This document shows positions 54,011-62,671 of a stretch of DNA of 64,000 nt, piece by piece. The notes under the pieces were generated by a model. The model was not told where the DNA came from. It did no database searches and saw nothing but the letters and a program-made list of their open reading frames with translations. Positions within the stretch are counted from its first letter, which is position 1. Every line of letters begins with the position of its first letter. Origin of the DNA: Sipunculus nudus (lineage: Eukaryota > Annelida > Sipuncula > Golfingiida > Sipunculidae); the NCBI GenBank assembly GCA_026874595.1, contig JAPPUL010000076.1, forward strand, positions 1,050,164 through 1,114,163. Direction: 5' to 3'. The position numbers and the translations under genes were made by a program.

Positions 54011-54577
54011 CTAATCCTTCGCGCTCTTTCTTTTCGAGGCTCTGGTGTTATCTGAACTTTTTTTCGGCTTTTTCACGGAAGCGGTCTTCTGGGCGGCGGC
54101 TTCACTCACTTTTTCAAGAAGAGCGGAGGCCCATTCGGCAGGAGACGTCTGCGGTCCTTTCGGTTCTTCACCCTCGCGGGCAATCTTGGTGGTCTTGAGA
54201 TCCTTCATGTGGCAGCGGATCATCCGGTCGAGACTCTCGGCCGCCTGTGTGTTTCCTTCGATCTGGGCGCGGACCAGCTTCACCGAGTAGATACCCACCA
54301 GCTCGACCTGCAGGAAGTCGCTGGATTTGTTGAACTGAAAGTCCTCGTGCAGCTTTTCGATGATGCTGTCGAACATGACCTTTTCTTCCGGAGTCAGGCA
54401 GCGGTCGGCAAAGATGCCATGCTTGAGGGCCAGAAGGTTTCCTTCCTCTGCTCTCGCATTGTTCTTTGCCTGCTCATGGTCCGTCAGGCCCTCATTCCGG
54501 TGCCAGCGATCCAGATTCTGTTCGTCTTTTTTCGTGATGCCCAAAGCTATCTCCGGTTTATCAATTTCCGTTTCCAA
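54011..54577 (-). CDS. Putative terminase small subunit
   Basis: 188 aa. LLALKHGIFADRCLTPEEKVMFDSIIEKLHEDF and SSDFLQVELVGIYSVKLVRAQIEG match the pattern of P27-type and related small terminases. The C-terminus is a disordered Lys/Ser-rich tail. The only early start is a TTG at 54577 with no clear ribosome site, so the start is uncertain. It has its own copy of the phage promoter element. The large subunit is 2.4 kb away across the opposite-strand recombinase operon. Confidence 0.6.
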   Translation of the reverse strand: METEIDKPEIALGITKKDEQNLDRWHRNEGLTDHEQAKNNARAEEGNLLALKHGIFADRCLTPEEKVMFDSIIEKLHEDFQFNKSSDFLQVELVGIYSVKLVRAQIEGNTQAAESLDRMIRCHMKDLKTTKIAREGEEPKGPQTSPAEWASALLEKVSEAAAQKTASVKKPKKSSDNTRASKRKSAKD

Positions 54578-54632
54578 AAGTCGGGGTTCGGGGCGGAAGG
54601 CAGATTTAGCCCGTTTTCCCGCACCTCAAGCC

Positions 54633-54663
54633 TTACATACCGGAAGAGTCCTCAACCTGTCGG
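54633..54663 (-). promoter_or_regulatory. Phage late promoter element, copy upstream of the small terminase
   Basis: Minus-strand CCGACAG, 10 bp, CTTCCGGTATGTAA; 3' end 56 bp before the proposed start codon. It lies inside the last codons of the Mor-like regulator gene, so the element constrains that gene's C-terminus. Confidence 0.7.
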
Positions 54664-54908
54664 GCATCGGTTTCTTTTCTGTGGTCTGCGAGGATCTGAT
54701 TGACCCGGCGGCGTGTGACACCGGCGAGGCTGGCAATTTCATCGGTTTCGATTCCCTGACTTTTCAGGGCGATGACCAGCTGTCTGCGCTCCTTGTAAAA
54801 ACTGCCCGGCGCTGGAATCCAAAGAATGCCGGAATGATGCTTCTGGACCTCCTTGAGCAGCTCTCTCGGGAGGATGTGTTCGGCATTGGCGTATTTCTTA
54901 ATGCTCAT
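54633..54908 (-). CDS. Mor-like transcription activator
   Basis: 91 aa; GGAGAG 5 nt before ATG 54908. It follows the Mor/C plan: an N-terminal helical part (LPRELLKEVQKHHSG), a beta hinge (ILWIPAPG) and a C-terminal helix-turn-helix (ETDEIASLAGVTRRRVNQILADHR). Mor and C of Mu activate middle and late promoters. It is the only clear DNA-binding regulator in the phage part apart from PerR, and a promoter element overlaps its 3' end. An activator of the seven elements is the simplest proposal; this is inference. Confidence 0.65.
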   Translation of the reverse strand: MSIKKYANAEHILPRELLKEVQKHHSGILWIPAPGSFYKERRQLVIALKSQGIETDEIASLAGVTRRRVNQILADHRKETDARQVEDSSGM

Positions 54909-55686
54909 GGTTACTCTCCACTTTCTTCAGCCACGGCTGCGGAACATCTGGGTTGTGAAACCTGAGCGTGCTGGGACGCGGCGTATCCGGGCTGTGGATG
55001 ATTTCGATATATCTTTCCGTCACGGCACCGATTTTCCGGTCACCGCCTACAAAGCAGACCAGCCCGTAATCCTGACCGCAGGGGAAGCGGTATCGTCCCT
55101 GATTCTGGTATAACCTGGCTTCAGACCATTTCCGGGACATGGCTTCCTCCTTGATGGCATCAACCTTTGCCAATGCGTCGGAGCTGACTTGCTCTATACA
55201 ATTCCAAGCTTCGTTTGGCGGATAAATCCAGTTGGTCTTGGGAGGTTCTGCAGGTTTCTCAGGTTTTGCTGGGATATGGCGGGGAGCTTGGTAATTTTGT
55301 GGGCTGAACTGGCGGGATGCCTGCTGTAAATCTTCCTTGCCGAATTTCTGAACCGCGTATTCCTGAAGTGGGTTGAATCTGCTTTTCAGGCTTTCCCATG
55401 TTGATTCAGGAAGCTTACCCGCTTTGAAAGCGGACTGGGCTGCCAGCATTCGGGAACGGAGCCATGCGAAATACTCAGGTTCGAGACGTCGATAGATTTT
55501 GCCGCCCGATTCAACATCGCTGGCGGACGTGACGGCCCATTCGTATTGTGCGGTCTCCAGATCGGTGGATACAAAAAGCTCGGGCTCCAGTGCGCTGTTG
55601 TCGTTTTCTGTTGGCTGCGGAGCTTGTTCGGAAGGCTCACACTCAGGGGAATCGAGATGCGTGAGCATGGTTTGCAAAAGGCTCAT
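54898..55686 (-). CDS. Uncharacterised phage protein
   Basis: 262 aa; GGAGGT close before the ATG. Residues 1-50 are acidic and low-complexity; the middle is helical (YFAWLRSRMLAAQSAFKAGKLPESTWESLKSRFNPLQEYA); the C-terminus is a compact beta-rich domain (GRYRFPCGQDYGLVCFVGGDRKIGAVTERYIEIIHSPDTP). Family unknown. It is the first gene of the block with the Mor-like regulator, downstream of a promoter element. Confidence 0.6.
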   Translation of the reverse strand: MSLLQTMLTHLDSPECEPSEQAPQPTENDNSALEPELFVSTDLETAQYEWAVTSASDVESGGKIYRRLEPEYFAWLRSRMLAAQSAFKAGKLPESTWESLKSRFNPLQEYAVQKFGKEDLQQASRQFSPQNYQAPRHIPAKPEKPAEPPKTNWIYPPNEAWNCIEQVSSDALAKVDAIKEEAMSRKWSEARLYQNQGRYRFPCGQDYGLVCFVGGDRKIGAVTERYIEIIHSPDTPRPSTLRFHNPDVPQPWLKKVESNHEH

Positions 55687-55724
55687 GGGTGACCTCCGGA
55701 AGTTCGGGTTTATTTTTCTTCCCG

Positions 55725-55755
55725 TTACTTACCGGAGCCGGAGCCTGAGTGTCGG
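55725..55755 (-). promoter_or_regulatory. Phage late promoter element, copy upstream of the regulator block
   Basis: Minus-strand CCGACAC, 10 bp, GCTCCGGTAAGTAA; 3' end 39 bp before ATG 55686. It abuts the iteron array (next box begins at 55759). If the Mor-like protein acts here it would activate its own operon. Confidence 0.72.
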
Positions 55756-55758
55756 ATG

Positions 55759-56078
55759 GTAGAAAGCGTAGAAAGGGGTTTCTACGCGCAGAGACCTTTC
55801 TACACCCCCTTTCTACATCTCTTAACAGTAGTAATAGCAGTTAGTTATAGATATTTTTGTAGAAAGTGTAGAAAGGTATAGAAATATTACTCACGCATAG
55901 CCCATTTTTTTCAGGTATGCCTTCATCCCATGATTTGAAAAAATGAACAGTAAGGGGGAGTAACCTCTGAAACCTTTCTACACTTTCTACGCCTGCCGCG
56001 TAACACCATAAATAACAGTAACTTGCGCTGTAGAAAGGTGCTCTCTGGACATTCTACATTGTAGAAAGGTCTTTCTAC
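55759..56078. repeat. Iteron-like array of GTAGAAAG boxes, candidate replication origin
   Basis: Fourteen GTAGAAAG boxes, two with one mismatch and one partial, fall in 320 bp without a gene. On the plus strand: 55759, 55768, 55859, 55868, 55877 (partial), 56030, 56061. On the minus strand: 55778 (mismatch), 55796, 55809, 55974, 55983, 56051 (mismatch), 56071. Three pairs are spaced exactly 9 bp apart, and the first two pairs are 100 bp apart. The intervening DNA is AT-rich (55819-55960). The primase-helicase gene lies next to it. The remaining gap up to 56236 holds no recognisable gene. Confidence 0.75.
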
Positions 56079-56236
56079 ACCGGCGGCCTTTGTAATGATT
56101 TTTCCAACCAGATGCCGGTTTCTAATCGTTTTGCCAGCGGTGTAACAGTTTCGCCAGAACCTGCCGGGGATATGAACAAAAAGCCCGCAGATGTGAATCC
56201 ACGGGCCTAACTGGGTGAAAGTATGAAGGGCGCAGT

Positions 56237-59200
56237 CTATTCGACTGATTGGATGGTGTAGAGCTTGGTTCCGTATCGTTTCTGGCTGATGACAACATCG
56301 AATCCAGCCTCGCGGATGGTTTCAAGGTCGTTGGCAAAGCGCTGGGCAAACTGCCTCGATGAATCCATCTCAAAGCGCAGGCCAAAATCTCTGGCCACGC
56401 GTTTGAGCGCCACGAACAGTTCCCGGGACAATACCTCCTTGAGGCAGCCGTCTTCTTCAGGCTGCACCTGATAGCGGGCAACGAACTCCTGAATGTGATC
56501 CACCCGGCGATCGTTGTACATGTCTTTCCGGTCAGCCTCCACGGCGGTTCGCCATGCCTTGAATAAGGTGGCAAGCGCGGTCGCCGTATGATTGGATTCC
56601 CGGGCGGTCTCACGACTGGTCTGGTTGATGGTCTGGATCTGCTGTTTGAAGGCCGGGGCCAGAGTCGACATTCCCTGTTCGATCTGATCCTGAGACGATC
56701 CGGCCAACAGCATCAGATACATCAAACTGAGATATTCGTTGCAGCGCCGTTTGTCATGGTTGCCGAGGGCTTCGTGCAGCAGCTTCATCGCCTGTGTCCG
56801 CATCCCATCTTTCATCATAGCCAGCACCTCGCTGGTCCGTTTCATCAGAGCGGAAATGATCAGATCCCGGTTGCGCTGAAGAGCAGCAATCACATCCGAT
56901 TCGATAAAGCAGTCGTTTCCCTGATTGCCGATATCGAAATTGATGACAAAGCTGCGGGACTGGATTTCGGAAAGCTCTCCGCACAACGGCTCGATGCCGG
57001 TGGTATTCAGCAGGCATTTGGTCCGCTCGGTTACGGTTTCGCTGTCGGTGCCGCTCTTGCGTTTCTCTTTGGCAATGCCGGTGATGCTGGTCAGCATGAA
57101 AGTGGTCAGGTCCTCGGTCATCTGCTTGACCTCGATGTTGTCGAGGACGATAAGCGGATTCTGGGAACCGTCGGTGTAGTTGGCCGCATCGGTGGCTTTC
57201 TTATGCTGGGGCTCACCGTAAAGCAGCGCCGAAATCAGCTTGCTGGCCGTGGTCTTACCCGAACCGGCCGATCCTTCAAAACGGGTCATGGGACGGGTTC
57301 CGGAGAAATCGATCAGCAGAAAACAGGTCAGCCAGGACAGAATCAGAAAGCGGTCTCCTTGCGAGCAGGTCATATTGTTGATCAGGAGATCGACCAGCAG
57401 CTTGTCAGCTTCCTCCGGGGAGGCATCCTTCAGAAACTTCAACGGCTTCATCTTGCGGGAACCATCGAGAATAATCCCATCGGCGTTCCCACCGTTCTTC
57501 AAAATCTCGATGCCGTCGGGAGTGATCCGGGCAATTTCATGGTCCTGATTATTCAGGTTGAAGTAGACCGTAAAATTGGAAATGTCCGAGTGCAGCCACG
57601 AGAAATGATCGCGCACCTGACCGCGAATCATTGCCAGACTGGGCAATACCTCGAAAAAGGTACGACCGCCGTTGGATGTCGGAACCATACCGGTGTGCTT
57701 GTAGAGCATGGCCGCATACTGTCTTTTCCGTCCGCGATCGGGTGAATCCATCCAGTAGATGGAGTTGTCGAAATACATAAACGGCTCGCCGGTCTGGGTG
57801 TGGAAAAACTGGGCTCCGTTGGCAGTAAACCAGTCATAGGCCGCTTCGGCTGCAGCGGTGTAATCCGGAGCACCGTTTTCCAGCTCCGTATCGATCAGCA
57901 CCTCATCGACCCGGGCGCGACAGGAACCGGGCGGTGATCCGCTCAGGCGTTTCGCTTTCTTCTTTTCCTTCTTGGCGCTGTCCCGTCGGTTCTGCTGAAC
58001 AGAGCGTACCTGTTCCTTGAGGGTCGCCATGGGAACCGTTTTACCCAGCCGTTCCTGAACCAGTTTCAGCAGACGGCTTTGCTCCAGAGGTGAATGAGCC
58101 GAAATTTCGGCCAGAACTGGCTCGAGCTGGCGGTTTCTCTCTTCCTCCGGGGCATCCTCGGGCAGACTTTGAATGCCGAACTCCACCGGAGTACAGGCGG
58201 AAGAAAGCAGCCCCTCAAACTCAGCCTTACCATTACCGGATGCAAAGAAATCGTTCACATCGATCTTGGCGTTGGCCAACAGCGTTTCAGCCTCCCGAAT
58301 ATCCTCGGCAGAGTGGCCTTCGAGTAATTTGGCCAGCTCCCGGGGGCCGACTGCCGCCGTCAGGTTGAACCGTCGCGAAAGTTCCTGCCGCGCCTGCTGC
58401 TGGGGCTCATTCAGAGGAATGGTAACCAGCTTCGTATCAATCTTGTGTTCGGCCAGTGTGCGAGCAGTTTGCAAGGCTCCCTTGAGCCCGGCTTCCGATA
58501 TTTCATTGTCCTGACAGATATAGACGGTTTTGATCCCGCGCATCTTTGGAACCAGACGTTCCCAGTCTGCGGCCCTGATTCTTACCGTTACAGGTGAGAG
58601 CGCGGGAAATCCCTGCTGCATCAGAGCGATGCAATCGGTCACACCTTCGGTAATGATGATGTGATCTGGCTTGCCCAGCAGGCAGTCCTCATTGAACAGC
58701 ACCGCATTGTTGATGAAGCGGGCGACATAAGGACGCTGGTGCTCGTCGTGAACCGGCAACTTCTTGTACTTTCCCTGTTCCCAGTTTGCATCCGGTGTCC
58801 AAGGTGTCTTGCGGCCGATCATGAACACCACACGGCCACGGCTCCAGTATGGAAAAATGATGCGTTTCTCAAAAAACGGATTCAATCCATCCTGACTGGT
58901 CGGGCGAAAGGCACCTGTGGCGGAAAGCTCCCGCTTGCTGAAGCCATGTTCGCCGGAGCGCAGGGCTGCAATGACACCGGACTCATTGTCGGCAAAACCG
59001 ATCAGCAGGTCGTCGATGGTCTCATCACTGATGGCGTACTTCTCCTTCAGCCAGGTCAGCGCTTCCTGATTTTCCTTGAGCCGCTGGTGATAGTAGCGGG
59101 CCAGTTCAGTCAGGGCATCTTTGACCCGGATCTCAAACGATCGATCATTTTCTGTCTGCTCCAAGCGTTCCTGCGTGAGGCCATAACGCGACAATGGCGG

Positions 59201-59539
59201 CATCCCGGCTTTGCCAGCGAGGAAGTCACGGGCCTGCCGATGACTATCTGGCATGGGACCGGTTTGACCGGCAGTTACCGTTCCCGATTGAACAAACTCG
59301 ACCAGCTGAAGGACATCTCCACCCACACCACAGCCGAAGCAATACCAACCCTGTTTGTCGAGCATCACATGAAGGGAGCGATGGGACTGACTCTGGTGGT
59401 GCGGACAATCGCACTGAAGCCTCTGCCGGGATTCCTGTGTGATCCTTCCAGCCAGAAGATCCCTTGCCACATCTCCGATATCGAGCTCGGTTATCAGGCG
59501 GTAATATTCTCTGACATTATCTGAACCGCCCATGCTCAT
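56237..59539 (-). CDS. Phage primase-helicase (CHC2 / TOPRIM / AAA+)
   Basis: About 1,100 aa from ATG 59539, which overlaps the upstream stop as ATGA. It starts with a CHC2 zinc finger (CDCPHH...CFGCGVGG). A TOPRIM-type catalytic core follows (HIIITEGVTDCIALMQQGFPALS, VYICQDNEISEAGLKGA). The C-terminal half carries an AAA+ helicase (TRFEGSAGSGKTTASKL Walker A, PLIVLDNIEVKQ Walker B). It primes and unwinds DNA during phage replication. The length fits DnaG-like fusions of large phages and plasmids. Confidence 0.85.
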   Translation of the reverse strand: MSMGGSDNVREYYRLITELDIGDVARDLLAGRITQESRQRLQCDCPHHQSQSHRSLHVMLDKQGWYCFGCGVGGDVLQLVEFVQSGTVTAGQTGPMPDSHRQARDFLAGKAGMPPLSRYGLTQERLEQTENDRSFEIRVKDALTELARYYHQRLKENQEALTWLKEKYAISDETIDDLLIGFADNESGVIAALRSGEHGFSKRELSATGAFRPTSQDGLNPFFEKRIIFPYWSRGRVVFMIGRKTPWTPDANWEQGKYKKLPVHDEHQRPYVARFINNAVLFNEDCLLGKPDHIIITEGVTDCIALMQQGFPALSPVTVRIRAADWERLVPKMRGIKTVYICQDNEISEAGLKGALQTARTLAEHKIDTKLVTIPLNEPQQQARQELSRRFNLTAAVGPRELAKLLEGHSAEDIREAETLLANAKIDVNDFFASGNGKAEFEGLLSSACTPVEFGIQSLPEDAPEEERNRQLEPVLAEISAHSPLEQSRLLKLVQERLGKTVPMATLKEQVRSVQQNRRDSAKKEKKKAKRLSGSPPGSCRARVDEVLIDTELENGAPDYTAAAEAAYDWFTANGAQFFHTQTGEPFMYFDNSIYWMDSPDRGRKRQYAAMLYKHTGMVPTSNGGRTFFEVLPSLAMIRGQVRDHFSWLHSDISNFTVYFNLNNQDHEIARITPDGIEILKNGGNADGIILDGSRKMKPLKFLKDASPEEADKLLVDLLINNMTCSQGDRFLILSWLTCFLLIDFSGTRPMTRFEGSAGSGKTTASKLISALLYGEPQHKKATDAANYTDGSQNPLIVLDNIEVKQMTEDLTTFMLTSITGIAKEKRKSGTDSETVTERTKCLLNTTGIEPLCGELSEIQSRSFVINFDIGNQGNDCFIESDVIAALQRNRDLIISALMKRTSEVLAMMKDGMRTQAMKLLHEALGNHDKRRCNEYLSLMYLMLLAGSSQDQIEQGMSTLAPAFKQQIQTINQTSRETARESNHTATALATLFKAWRTAVEADRKDMYNDRRVDHIQEFVARYQVQPEEDGCLKEVLSRELFVALKRVARDFGLRFEMDSSRQFAQRFANDLETIREAGFDVVISQKRYGTKLYTIQSVE

Positions 59540-61758
59540 AATGCCCCCGCACAAGCTGACTGCTCTTCAGGGCAACTCACATTGTTCAATAAAATGGAGA
59601 GAAAGGTCTTGCGGTCATCCACCTGACATTTCTTGGCGCAATTACGGATGCCCCAGCGGTCACCCAGCACAATCGCAGTCTTGCGGGCACGGGTTACGCC
59701 GGTGTACAGCAGATTGCGGTGATGCATGAAGGAGTGCGCCTTATGGACCACCACGACAGCACAGGGAAATTCCGATCCCTGCGTTTTGTGGATCGTCAGC
59801 GCATAGGCCAGTTGGATGTCCTGAAGGTTCGGTGAGCCTTTTTCAATCTCAACCGCCACACCCTCGAAATCAATCAGTAGCGTGCCGTTTGGCAGAACAT
59901 CGACCACATGACCGATGGCTCCGTTCATGACGTTCAGGTCATAGTTGTTGCGGGTCTGAATGACCTTGTCGTGTTTGAGAAATGGTGACCGGCGGCCGGG
60001 CTGCGTTTCCGGGACATTCACGTTCCAGAGGCGTTTCTGGATAAGCCGCTGCAGATCTTCATTGAGCGATTTGGTTCCCAGCGGCCCCTTGTGGGTCGGG
60101 GTCAACACCTGCACATCTTTGATCAGGTCAAACCCAAGGGCATCGAGTCGTTTTTCAAAAAGATCCAGTAGGAAGTTTCGGGCGGCACCCGGGTCAGTAA
60201 ACTGGTCCGCCAGATACCAATCCCTGCAGCCCTGTGTACTAGCATCACTGGTTTTCCTAACTTCGCCTTTGAGAATGGCGGTGCTGTTTTCCTTCAACAC
60301 ACCGGCCTGCCTGACCACCTTATCCAGAATGACCGTGGGGATGGCATTCGAATGGATCAGATCCCGAAGGATATTTCCCGGCCCGACCGGCGGCAGCTGG
60401 TTATGGTCTCCCACAATGACAATGGCCGTTCTGGCAAAGTCCACCGCATTGAAAAGGTGCCACGCCAGAGGAACATCCACCATGGAAAATTCATCGATGA
60501 TCAGAACGTCGGCATCGATGGGATTGTTGCTGTCCTTTGAAAAGGACTTGCCGTCATAGCCAAGCAGACGATGGATGGTGGTTCCGGTGCGACCGCTCAC
60601 TTCCTCGAGCCTCTTGGCCGCTTTACCTGTCGGAGCGGAAAGAACCACCTCCAGATCACACTCTTCACATACCGCGTTGATGACCGAGACGGTGTAGCTC
60701 TTACCCGATCCGGCTCCACCGGATATGAGGCTGATGGAGTGCTGCAAAGCAGAGTGAACCGCTTCGAGCTGCTTGTCATTGAGCGTTTCCGCCTGACGTA
60801 GAATCAGCTTCTGCAGGTTGCGGGTTGATGTGAAATGAGGATTTGCCTTAGCCGCCTTGGTAAAAATGGCGGCGATGTCCTGTTCCATTTTCAGGATATC
60901 GGAAAGCGCCACCAGAAATCGTCCTGCATGAGATTCACAGGAGAGCAGTCTTTCGCTGATTAGATTGTCCAGCGAGGCTTCGATACGAATGCGGCTGTCC
61001 AGATTATCCATCACCAAAAGCAGGTTGGCCTGATCAACAAGGTCCTCGTATTCAACCCAGCAGTTTCCCTGATCCAGCGCCTCGTGCATGCAGTACTGGA
61101 TACCTGCACGGATTCTTGGCGTGTGATCTTTGGGTGTGCCCAGCTTGCGGGCAATCTTATCGACTTTCTTGAAGCCGAATCCCCGCAGTTCCCGGATGAG
61201 GATGTAAGGATCGGCTTTCAGGATATCCAGACAGTTGCCACCCAGCTTATCGACCAGCGTGGTCACCTGATGGTGGGTCAAACCAAAGGCGGAAAGCCAT
61301 GCCAGCACGGCATTGACGCTTCTGTTTTTGCACCATTCATCCTTCAGACGATTGGCGGCATCGAGGGAAATTCTGGCTTTTGATGCGATGAGTTCCGGAG
61401 ATTCAATCAAAGTCTCCTCGAATGAATCGCCGAACTGTTCGACTATAAGGCGGGCTTTGGCGGGGCCAATCCCTTTGATTTCAGGGTGATTGGCCAGATA
61501 ATGAATCAATCCTTCCGGGTTCAGATCAAGATCATGCTCCATGGCATCGACCTTGAACTGGCGACCATATTTCGGATGGGTGGCCCACGTCCCCAAAAGG
61601 ACCACGGGCTGATTTTCACGGACAAACAGGTTTCCGGCAAACTGGATTTCCTCTCCGGTCGCGGTGAGCAAACGGCCTGCGGAAAACTTTGGCCCGGCAT
61701 AATAAACTCTCTCTATTCTTCCCCGGAGTTTTGCCGGGGAGTTTGTTTTTCTTGGCAT
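59536..61758 (-). CDS. RecD2-like helicase
   Basis: 740 aa. An N-terminal OB-like and helix-hairpin-helix region (ANHPEIKGIGPAKARLIVEQFG) precedes the SF1B motor: LISGGAGSGKSYTV (motif I), APTGKAAKRLEEVSG, LIIDEFSMVDVPLA (motif II), VGDHNQLPPVGPGN (motif III), TIHKTQGSEFP and LLYTGVTRARK (motifs V and VI). RecD2 proteins unwind DNA 5'-3'. GGAGG lies upstream of ATG 61758, and the gene overlaps the ERCC4 gene by 46 bp. Confidence 0.88.
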   Translation of the reverse strand: MPRKTNSPAKLRGRIERVYYAGPKFSAGRLLTATGEEIQFAGNLFVRENQPVVLLGTWATHPKYGRQFKVDAMEHDLDLNPEGLIHYLANHPEIKGIGPAKARLIVEQFGDSFEETLIESPELIASKARISLDAANRLKDEWCKNRSVNAVLAWLSAFGLTHHQVTTLVDKLGGNCLDILKADPYILIRELRGFGFKKVDKIARKLGTPKDHTPRIRAGIQYCMHEALDQGNCWVEYEDLVDQANLLLVMDNLDSRIRIEASLDNLISERLLSCESHAGRFLVALSDILKMEQDIAAIFTKAAKANPHFTSTRNLQKLILRQAETLNDKQLEAVHSALQHSISLISGGAGSGKSYTVSVINAVCEECDLEVVLSAPTGKAAKRLEEVSGRTGTTIHRLLGYDGKSFSKDSNNPIDADVLIIDEFSMVDVPLAWHLFNAVDFARTAIVIVGDHNQLPPVGPGNILRDLIHSNAIPTVILDKVVRQAGVLKENSTAILKGEVRKTSDASTQGCRDWYLADQFTDPGAARNFLLDLFEKRLDALGFDLIKDVQVLTPTHKGPLGTKSLNEDLQRLIQKRLWNVNVPETQPGRRSPFLKHDKVIQTRNNYDLNVMNGAIGHVVDVLPNGTLLIDFEGVAVEIEKGSPNLQDIQLAYALTIHKTQGSEFPCAVVVVHKAHSFMHHRNLLYTGVTRARKTAIVLGDRWGIRNCAKKCQVDDRKTFLSILLNNVSCPEEQSACAGAL

Positions 61759-62186
61759 TGAGCGAACCTCCGGTGAAAGCGCATTAAAAACTCTTCAACA
61801 AACCGGCAGGCTGCCTGACGGTCTGAACAGAAATAAACGGGCACACCGAAGTCGATGATGATGGAGGCAATAGTTCCTATGAGGGCGTTTGGATGGGCGT
61901 CGCTCTGGTAGCAGGCCCCGAGAATATCCCGGTAATTGGCCTCAACGACGACACAGGCCGCGTCATAATGTCGGAGCTTTTCCAGCTCCTTGTGAAAACG
62001 CTTTCGGCCTCGGATGACAGTGGAAACAAAATCCGCCATGGACTTCCTTTCCACCGCCACCCGGGTCTCGAATCCCTCGATGGAGTAATCTCCCGCCGGG
62101 AGGGCCTTGCGGATTGACGCAATAGATTCCGAATCAAATCCGTAAGGCTCCTGTTCCCGGGTATCAACGACAACGGTAACCATGCC
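61713..62186 (-). CDS. ERCC4/XPF-type nuclease
   Basis: About 157 aa from ATG 62186 (GAGG 6 nt upstream). The catalytic core is TVVVDTREQEPYGF and ALPAGDYSIEGFETRVAVERKSMADF...KELEKLRHYDAACVVVE, matching the Asp, Glu and Lys residues of the ERCC4 fold. It probably cuts branched or flapped DNA during phage recombination. Confidence 0.85.
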   Translation of the reverse strand, partial: GMVTVVVDTREQEPYGFDSESIASIRKALPAGDYSIEGFETRVAVERKSMADFVSTVIRGRKRFHKELEKLRHYDAACVVVEANYRDILGACYQSDAHPNALIGTIASIIIDFGVPVYFCSDRQAACRFVEEFLMRFHRRFAQCQEKQTPRQNSGEE

Positions 62187-62191
62187 CATCC

Positions 62192-62671
62192 TCAAAACGG
62201 AATCATGTCGTCTACATCGTGACCGGCCGATGGTGCGGCGGCGTCTTCATCCGAAAGCACAATACGGCGGTTGAAGTAGATGTTCTCGAATTCGTTTTTC
62301 GTGCGCTTGGTCACCTCGAGCCCGACATCCAGAAGGGTTTCCAGTTTGCCCGGGAGATCGGAGAGCTTGTCCATCTGCAGGCCGCAGGTATAGAGATCCT
62401 GCTTGAGCCATTTCACATTGTCCTTGCTGGCAATGACGTTGTTACGCCAGAGCAGACGGCCTTTATGCGTGGGACCCAGAATCTTCAGCGCCCACTTGAG
62501 CATGGGATTGCCGGAAGTTTCCGAGCGGGTCAGTTCCACACGATCGACCTTGACCTGATATTTCCCGTCGGGAACAGCTTCAAAGTCCTTTTCTTCAACA
62601 TCCGCAGAAACGAAATCATCGTCGAACTGCGCGAGGTCCATGGTGTCATCGTTATTCCAACTCATTGTCAT
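62192..62671 (-). CDS. DUF669-like single-stranded DNA-binding protein
   Basis: 159 aa; the second ATG (62665) fits the AAGGAG better. AVPDGKYQVKVDRVELTRSETSGNPMLKWALKILGPTHKGRLLW is a DUF669-type OB-like domain. The last residues, DVDDMIPF, mimic the acidic DDDIPF tip of SSB used to recruit partners. It lies between a RecA-like ATPase and an ERCC4 nuclease. Confidence 0.8.
   Translation of the reverse strand: MTMSWNNDDTMDLAQFDDDFVSADVEEKDFEAVPDGKYQVKVDRVELTRSETSGNPMLKWALKILGPTHKGRLLWRNNVIASKDNVKWLKQDLYTCGLQMDKLSDLPGKLETLLDVGLEVTKRTKNEFENIYFNRRIVLSDEDAAAPSAGHDVDDMIPF

Noticed and set aside
55759-56078. CRISPR array, suggested by the repeated boxes.
   Set aside because: Boxes are only 8-9 bp, occur in both orientations and lack uniform spacers; no Cas gene set is present (the Cas4-like nuclease belongs to the phage recombination genes).
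61721-61750. Terminator-like hairpin with a T-run on the plus strand (CCCCGG ... CCGGGG, then GTTTGTTTTT).
   Set aside because: It lies inside the overlap of two minus-strand coding regions, and there is no plus-strand gene to terminate.
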